The notes under the pieces: generated by a model
Seen by the model: only the letters and a program-made list of their open reading frames with translations
What the model was told of the DNA's origin: nothing
Databases searched by the model: none
Made by a program: the position numbers and the translations under genes
Shown: positions 6,739 through 10,489 of the stretch, piece after piece
Position numbering within the stretch: position 1 is the first letter of the stretch
Layout: each line of letters starts with the position of its first letter
Assembly: GCA_003024985.2 (NCBI GenBank)
Contig: PXIH01S0045395.1
DNA from: Euperipatoides rowelli
Lineage: Eukaryota; Onychophora; Udeonychophora; Euonychophora; Peripatopsidae
DNA length: 10,489 nucleotides
Direction: 5' to 3' (one strand)

Positions 6739-7139
6739 ATAATTAGGCTACCCATAGGCTACCGGTATTTAAAGATTTAAATAATAGTATCTAGTAAACA
6801 CCCTCTTCAAAATTTCAGTCATAAACATAATTTTATATTTTGTACTTTTAATAACATTTTATTTCAAAAGTATCTCTAACCTTAACATCATAATCTGATG
6901 CTCTTCAGTCTTTGTATTCTTTATAGCCTAAATTAAAGTGTTCTGAGAATATGTATGGTTGGTGTTTTTGTTTACTTCTTAATGTGAAAAAATATTTCTT
7001 AATTATATTCTAGTTAAAATTAATAATTTAATTTATTTTTTTTGTTCTTCTCTTGTAATTGTTAACTATATCTTTCGAGTGAGGATTACAAAGTAATTGC
7101 ATAATTTGAATTTGATGACTTTTTTGTGTACTTTATGTC
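6739..7139. other. AT-rich stretch, no gene
   Basis: No supported coding sequence. It contains a small GGCTACC duplication near 6747-6761 (TAGGCTACC then ATAGGCTACC) and otherwise T-rich, low-complexity DNA. The last part, ending CAATAAAGC and an ATT run, looks like the 3' end of an older retroelement on the plus strand, but no body is recognisable. Confidence 0.45.
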
Positions 7140-7172
7140 AATAAAGCAATATTATTATTATTATTAATAATA
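7140..7172 (+). repeat. AATAAA followed by an ATT/AAT trinucleotide tail
   Basis: AATAAAGC at 7140-7147 runs into ATT repeats and then AAT repeats. This fits a retroelement 3' tail on the plus strand, the tail of the minus-strand repeat that begins next to it, or both. Confidence 0.55.
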
Positions 7173-7300
7173 ATGAAGAAACTCCATCTTTGCTTCCTTT
7201 GGTTTATGATGACCTCAAAGCATAAAATATGGAAGCCAGGTGTATAATATAGATATTTGTAGATTCATATAATTTCATATGTATTAGTAATGCCAGAATC
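7149..7300 (-). repeat. SINE-like repeat, minus-strand copy
   Basis: Reverse-complemented, 7149-7226 matches 9996-10075: shared blocks are GGAGTTTCTTC, GCAAAG, and TTATGA or TCATAA next to AAAGCAT or TTTAAG. Both copies end in an AAT/GATAAT-rich tail, as SINE or LINE 3' ends often do. Further in, TTCTGGCATTACTAATAC (reverse complement of 7281-7298) recurs in plus orientation at 7418-7434 as TTCTGGCATTCTAATAC. Two copies may therefore sit head to head here. The element family is unidentified and no polymerase III boxes were found. Confidence 0.5.
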
Positions 7301-7310
7301 CACCACCATA

Positions 7311-7470
7311 ATGATGGGTGCATACTCTCTCTGCTACTGATGAGGCATAAACCAGAAACTCTGTATAGTACTTTTAGTTTGCTTGGTGAATATAAGATAG
7401 AGCCATGTGGGGATATTTTCTGGCATTCTAATACCCAAGAAATACATATTTGTATATCTATATACTGTTT
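7311..7470 (+). repeat. SINE-like repeat, plus-strand partial copy
   Basis: 7311-7390 matches 9894-9973 in the same orientation. Shared blocks are CTGCTACTGATGAGGCATAA, CCAGAAACT and CTTGGTGAAT. The following 7418-7470 stretch is an inverted partner of 7230-7300. This copy seems to lack the GGAGTTTCTTC tail found at the right-hand copy. It is repetitive but unnamed. Confidence 0.5.
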
Positions 7471-7738
7471 TCAAACAAGACAAATGATTAGCAGATCTTT
7501 CTACTGAAATTAAGTTCAGGTAAAACAAGCAAAGAAAAAGGAATATAACCAATTAAAGGAGGCAGTAACGTTTGGTAGCTCAGACTTTTATAAAACTATT
7601 AAAAAATGTGTGGGCAAACAATTTCAACCCAAAGATATATGTTTTCTCAAATAAGAATCCGTCTCAAACTATGATTGATATTAGTGAAGATTTCAAAAGC
7701 TTGGCTAATCAGTCTAAGCCAATATTATATTTGAAGAA
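7471..7738 (+). other. Possible upstream part of the LINE, no firm assignment
   Basis: A forward frame from 7572 to 7796 is open for 74 codons and includes ISEDFKSLANQSKPILY. That loosely recalls the linker between endonuclease and reverse transcriptase in non-LTR elements. It leads into the frame that starts the better-supported segment at 7739. The match is too weak to call coding with confidence. Confidence 0.25.
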
Positions 7739-8790
7739 TTGGCAGCCTTTTTGCCCAGTCGACCTATCAAACCAGTGGATACAATGTGGGTCCTGAGAGA
7801 GCTATCCAAACTGCCTAATAAAAATAATAAAACTCTGGACGGCATCCCTGCATTCTATGTGAGCCAATAGCAAGCACCACCAATGCTTCTTTATTACATG
7901 GCATTTGCTCTACTACATAGAAACAGGAGATTCTTATACCTAGACCGAAGGTCAAATGTGCATCGTGTCCCAGTGACATTAGGCCAATCTCTTTGGCATC
8001 TAATATAAGTGTATCAAACATTTGTGAGAAATATGTTTATTCTCTTTTGCTTCCTGAGGTAAGGCCAAGTATTGATGAATATAACTTTGGAGGCATACAG
8101 GGTAAGGACGCAGCACAATACCTCGTGATGATGGTTGATCAGATTTTAAAACCTCTCGAGAATTGCTTGCGCTATCAAATCTGTAACTATCATCACAGAT
8201 TTTACAAAGACATTTAACACTGTGGATCACAACATCCTAATCAATCATTTGCTTGCTATGTCTCCCTCACCTTACTTATTAAATTGCTGTCATCGTTTTT
8301 ATATCAGAATTCACATTCAGTAATTATCCCAAACTCCAATGATCACATTACATATTTGTGCAGTAATGGTATAACTCAGGGGTCTGTGCTTAGCGCTCTT
8401 TTGTTCATTACACTTCGTATTATCAAGTGAAATAGAAAGAGAACTGCCTGGAAGATTTAAATTTATTGATGACTTGTCCATCATATGCTTAGGAGAAATT
8501 GATAACATTACATCACAATTACAGGTAAATCTCAATGTATTGATCAGAGATGTGGGTGCGAGGAAAATGATATTCAAGCCTTCTGAATCGTGCGTCATGT
8601 TCCACAATTTTGCTAAAGGGAAGCAGCAAATTGATGTGGTAGTTGATGGTCTTCCACTACAGGAAAGATCTTGGGGGTGCATAAAAGCGTAGATGCCCAT
8701 AAACTTGAGGTTGTGCAAATTAGGGCTGCTAGAATAATATTAGGTAAACGTTATACAATTATTCTGAGGCACGGTGTGGTTGAAGTTTGA
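7739..8790 (+). pseudogene. LINE reverse transcriptase, frameshifted
   Basis: Consecutive RT blocks appear in changing frames. Frame 2 (7739-7870) reads LAAFLPSRPIKPVDTMWVL and TLDGIPAFYV. Frame 1 (7861-8217) reads EPIASTTNASLLHG, a TAG at 7918 where a Trp is usual, then RPISLASNIS, ICEKYVYSLLL and IDEYNFGGIQGK. Frame 2 (8171-8323) reads ITDFTKTFNTVDHNILINHL, the first catalytic Asp block. Frame 1 (8320-8430) reads NGITQGSVLSALLFI. Frame 2 (8420-8692) reads FKFIDDLSII, the FxDD active site (8462-8473), with Ile in place of the usual Ala or Val. Frame 1 (8665-8790) reads KILGVHKSVDAHKLEVVQIR and AARIILGKRYT. The KILGV and KLEVVQ blocks are normally separated by tens of residues, so an internal deletion is likely. 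The enzyme cannot be active. Confidence 0.82.
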
Positions 8791-8800
8791 AAGCCTAAAT

Positions 8801-9150
8801 CAGTGGTTCCCAATCTGTAGACCGTGGACCACAAGTGGTCCCTGGATCATTATCAGGTGGTCCCTGGAGCATTATCAGGTGGTCCCTGGTGGCTGTTTTA
8901 TCAATTAAAAAAAAATTATACATTTTTAGTTAGGCAACTAATGAATAACTTATGAAATTGAATATCGGTATATTCTTTCTAAAACAATTGATTATGATAT
9001 TGTGATATTACATATAAGCTGGTGCTCCTACCTCCCTCCCCCCCAAGAAAAAAACATATCTATTTGTGTGTGTGCATGTGAGCTGGTGGTCGGCAACTTA
9101 TATGTAGTTGTAAAAGTGGTCCCCACATGTAAAAAGGTTGGGAGCCACTG
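8801..9150. mobile_element. Non-autonomous hAT element (MITE), 350 bp
   Basis: Begins CAGTGGTTCCCAA and ends TTGGGAGCCACTG, inverted repeats of the CAGxGGTTCCCAA form typical of hAT elements. The flanking 8-mers GCCTAAAT (8793-8800) and ATCTACAT (9151-9158) agree at five of eight positions, consistent with an old 8-bp duplication. Inside are two 22-bp direct units at 8837-8858 and 8859-8880 (GGTCCCTGG...CATTATCAGGT) and a third partial start at 8881. No coding sequence. It interrupts the LINE between its RT end and 3' region, so it is younger. Confidence 0.82.
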
Positions 9151-9471
9151 ATCTACATGACAGAAGAGTTGTTCTATCTACCTTGGTATTGCTCACCTAG
9201 GAATTTCGAACTGTATTAGAGAAATACTAGAAATTCGAGCAAATTTCAACAATTTTTTATCAGAACTAATCAATATAAGTTTTCCACTGCCCCTTACCTT
9301 CTTGGTCTGCTTAATATGTCTTAATTATGTTTATTTACTGTATGGCTTTCTATTAGCTTTCATTATTATTCTAATTTATAAAAGCTTTGTTACTTAAGTC
9401 CACATCCTCACTGAGGGCTACGATTTCTGATTATTTACATATAGTTTTCTTTCAAATTTATCATATTGGTT
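9151..9471 (+). pseudogene. LINE 3' remnant and 3' UTR
   Basis: Immediately after the hAT element a short stretch reads RRVVLSTLVLL, recalling the RR motif near the end of LINE ORF2. The remainder is AT-rich 3' untranslated sequence leading to the TAAA-type tail at 9472-9496. Coding assignment is weak. Confidence 0.4.
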
Positions 9472-9496
9472 TATAAATAAATTAATAAATAAATAA

Positions 9497-9893
9497 GGTC
9501 TACAATTATTTTTTATAAAAATAGTACCATTTAAAATGGGTGAGACAAAACATATAGAGCTCTAACTAAAAAAATAAAGGGATTTAAAAAGTTTAAGTAC
9601 CAAGAAAGATTAAACAAAATTGATTTATTAAAGCCAGGCCTTAGATATAAAAAATGATATAGTGTTCATTTACAGAGAATTAATCCTGAATAGAAACACT
9701 AATAGATATTTCAGTTTAAATAAAAGAACTAATTTAAGGAAACAAAAAATAAACAAATAAAATTACCTTTTAGTAAAAAAAATAAGGGAGGGGGGATTTT
9801 AGATCCATTTTCAGAAGAAATGGAATGACATTTTGAAATATTATTTTGAAGTAGGTTTTAAAAGAATGAAAAGAAAATGGATAGTAATTTAAA
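9497..9893. other. AT-rich stretch, no gene
   Basis: No supported coding sequence or named repeat. A purine-rich tract (AAAAAAATAAGGGAGGGGGG) lies at about 9776-9795. Confidence 0.5.
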
Positions 9894-10075
9894 GTATGGG
9901 CGCATTCCTTGTCTGCTACTGATGAGGCATAAGCCAGAAACTATGCATAGTCTAGCAGTATTTCTTGGTGAATGTAATCTAATCTACTTCTAAGTTTGAT
10001 GCTTTAAGATCTTCATAAAGCAAAGAAAGCAAAAGATCAAGGAGTTTCTTCACATAATGATAATAATAACAACAA
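9894..10075 (+). repeat. SINE-like repeat, right-hand copy
   Basis: The most complete copy: CTGCTACTGATGAGGCATAA (9913-9932), CCAGAAACT, CTTGGTGAAT, GATGCTTTAAGATCTTCATA (9999-10018), GCAAAGAAAGC and GGAGTTTCTTC, followed by a GATAATAAT tail. The first part matches 7311-7390 in the same orientation; the last part matches 7149-7226 in reverse. The tail merges with the long microsatellite that follows. Family unidentified. Confidence 0.55.
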
Positions 10076-10352
10076 CTGATAATAACAAATGATAACAACA
10101 AACATTAACAACAACAATAATAATAATGATGATGATGACAATGATGATGATGCTGATGATGACAATGATGATTATGATTATGATGATGATGATGATGATA
10201 AAGATGATAATGATAATAATGATAATGTAATGATAATGATACTGATAATTATAATGATGATGACAATGATGCTGATAATGATGAATATGATGGTGATAAT
10301 GATGATGATAATGATGATGATGATAATGGTGATGATAATAATGACAATGATG
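10060..10352. repeat. RAY trinucleotide microsatellite (GAT/AAT/AAC)
   Basis: About 290 bp of imperfect GAT, AAT, AAC and GAC triplets. Long open frames on both strands encode only runs such as N/D, M/I or H/I/V and are by-products of the triplet repeat, not genes. It probably grew from the AAT-rich tail of the adjacent SINE-like repeat. Confidence 0.95.
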
Positions 10353-10489
10353 CTTCTGTGGATGAGAGAGAGCTACAGCCCTCTGCATCCGGGATTCCCA
10401 GGTGATAGCTGATCTGGCCAGGTTAAAATCGTAACCAGTGTCAGACCTACGGTCATCAACATCAGATCCCCATGTTAATATTAATAATA
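10353..10489. other. Unassigned end of window
   Basis: More GC-rich than the rest, including a GAGAGAGAG run and CTGATCTGGCCAGGTTAAAA. No coding sequence or known repeat is recognised; it is cut by the window edge. Confidence 0.45.

Larger units (their letters stand above)
7739..9496 (+). mobile_element. 5'-truncated non-LTR retrotransposon (Jockey/CR1-like)
   Basis: Contains a broken reverse transcriptase (7739-8790) and a downstream remnant (about 9151-9300). The AT-rich 3' region ends in TAAATAAATTAATAAATAAATAA-type repeats at 9472-9496, typical of LINE tails. There is no ORF1, endonuclease or 5' UTR, as expected for 5' truncation. A hAT-type element (8801-9150) interrupts it. Clade placement is uncertain; the sequence blocks are those of the Jockey/CR1 group as I know it. 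No target duplication could be defined. Confidence 0.72.

Noticed and set aside
8317-8718. 133-codon minus-strand frame
   Set aside because: It is antisense to the RT active-site region (NGITQGSVL, FIDD), which explains the sequence better.
10050-10412. Open frames on both strands rich in His/Ile or Asp/Asn/Met
   Set aside because: They are translations of the triplet microsatellite; both strands stay open because the repeat rarely makes stops.

Overview
The window looks like non-genic, AT-rich DNA of an invertebrate animal. The evidence is a consensus splice donor and acceptor, microsatellites, and nested decayed transposons of types common in molluscs, cnidarians and other invertebrates. 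No intact gene is visible. The species cannot be named; a mollusc-like marine invertebrate is a guess. All family assignments come from reading translations by eye against remembered motifs, with no database search.

Layout. Positions 1-342 are AT-rich and hold one possible host feature: a TATA box (141-152), a short signal-peptide-like exon (184-217) and a GTAAGT donor. Positions 343-596 form a long hairpin (arms about 90 bp). Positions 778-6735 are the main object: a 5,958-bp DNA transposon with long terminal inverted repeats (778-1076 and 6505-6735), a possible 3-bp target duplication (TTG), and one collinear but heavily frameshifted transposase pseudogene (1382-6289). Its C-terminal half carries the motif order of an XPG/FEN1-type nuclease and its tail is a cysteine-rich CXC-like motif. 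The nuclease and the short target duplication point to the Academ superfamily. A palindromic array of about 120-bp repeats (3623-4366) interrupts the transposase and seems to replace part of its coding sequence.

Positions 7149-7470 and 9894-10075 hold copies of a second, SINE-like repeat ending in an ATT/AAT-rich tail. Between them lies a 5'-truncated non-LTR retrotransposon (7739-9496) with a broken reverse transcriptase. A 350-bp non-autonomous hAT element (8801-9150) is nested inside it. A 290-bp RAY-type trinucleotide microsatellite (10060-10352) and a short unassigned stretch end the window.

The inferred order is that the LINE and the Academ-like element inserted and decayed, and the hAT element and the internal satellite came later. 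Nothing here works together as a present-day pathway. The best lead is the XPG/FEN-type nuclease transposase with its zinc-binding ends inside recognisable element termini.
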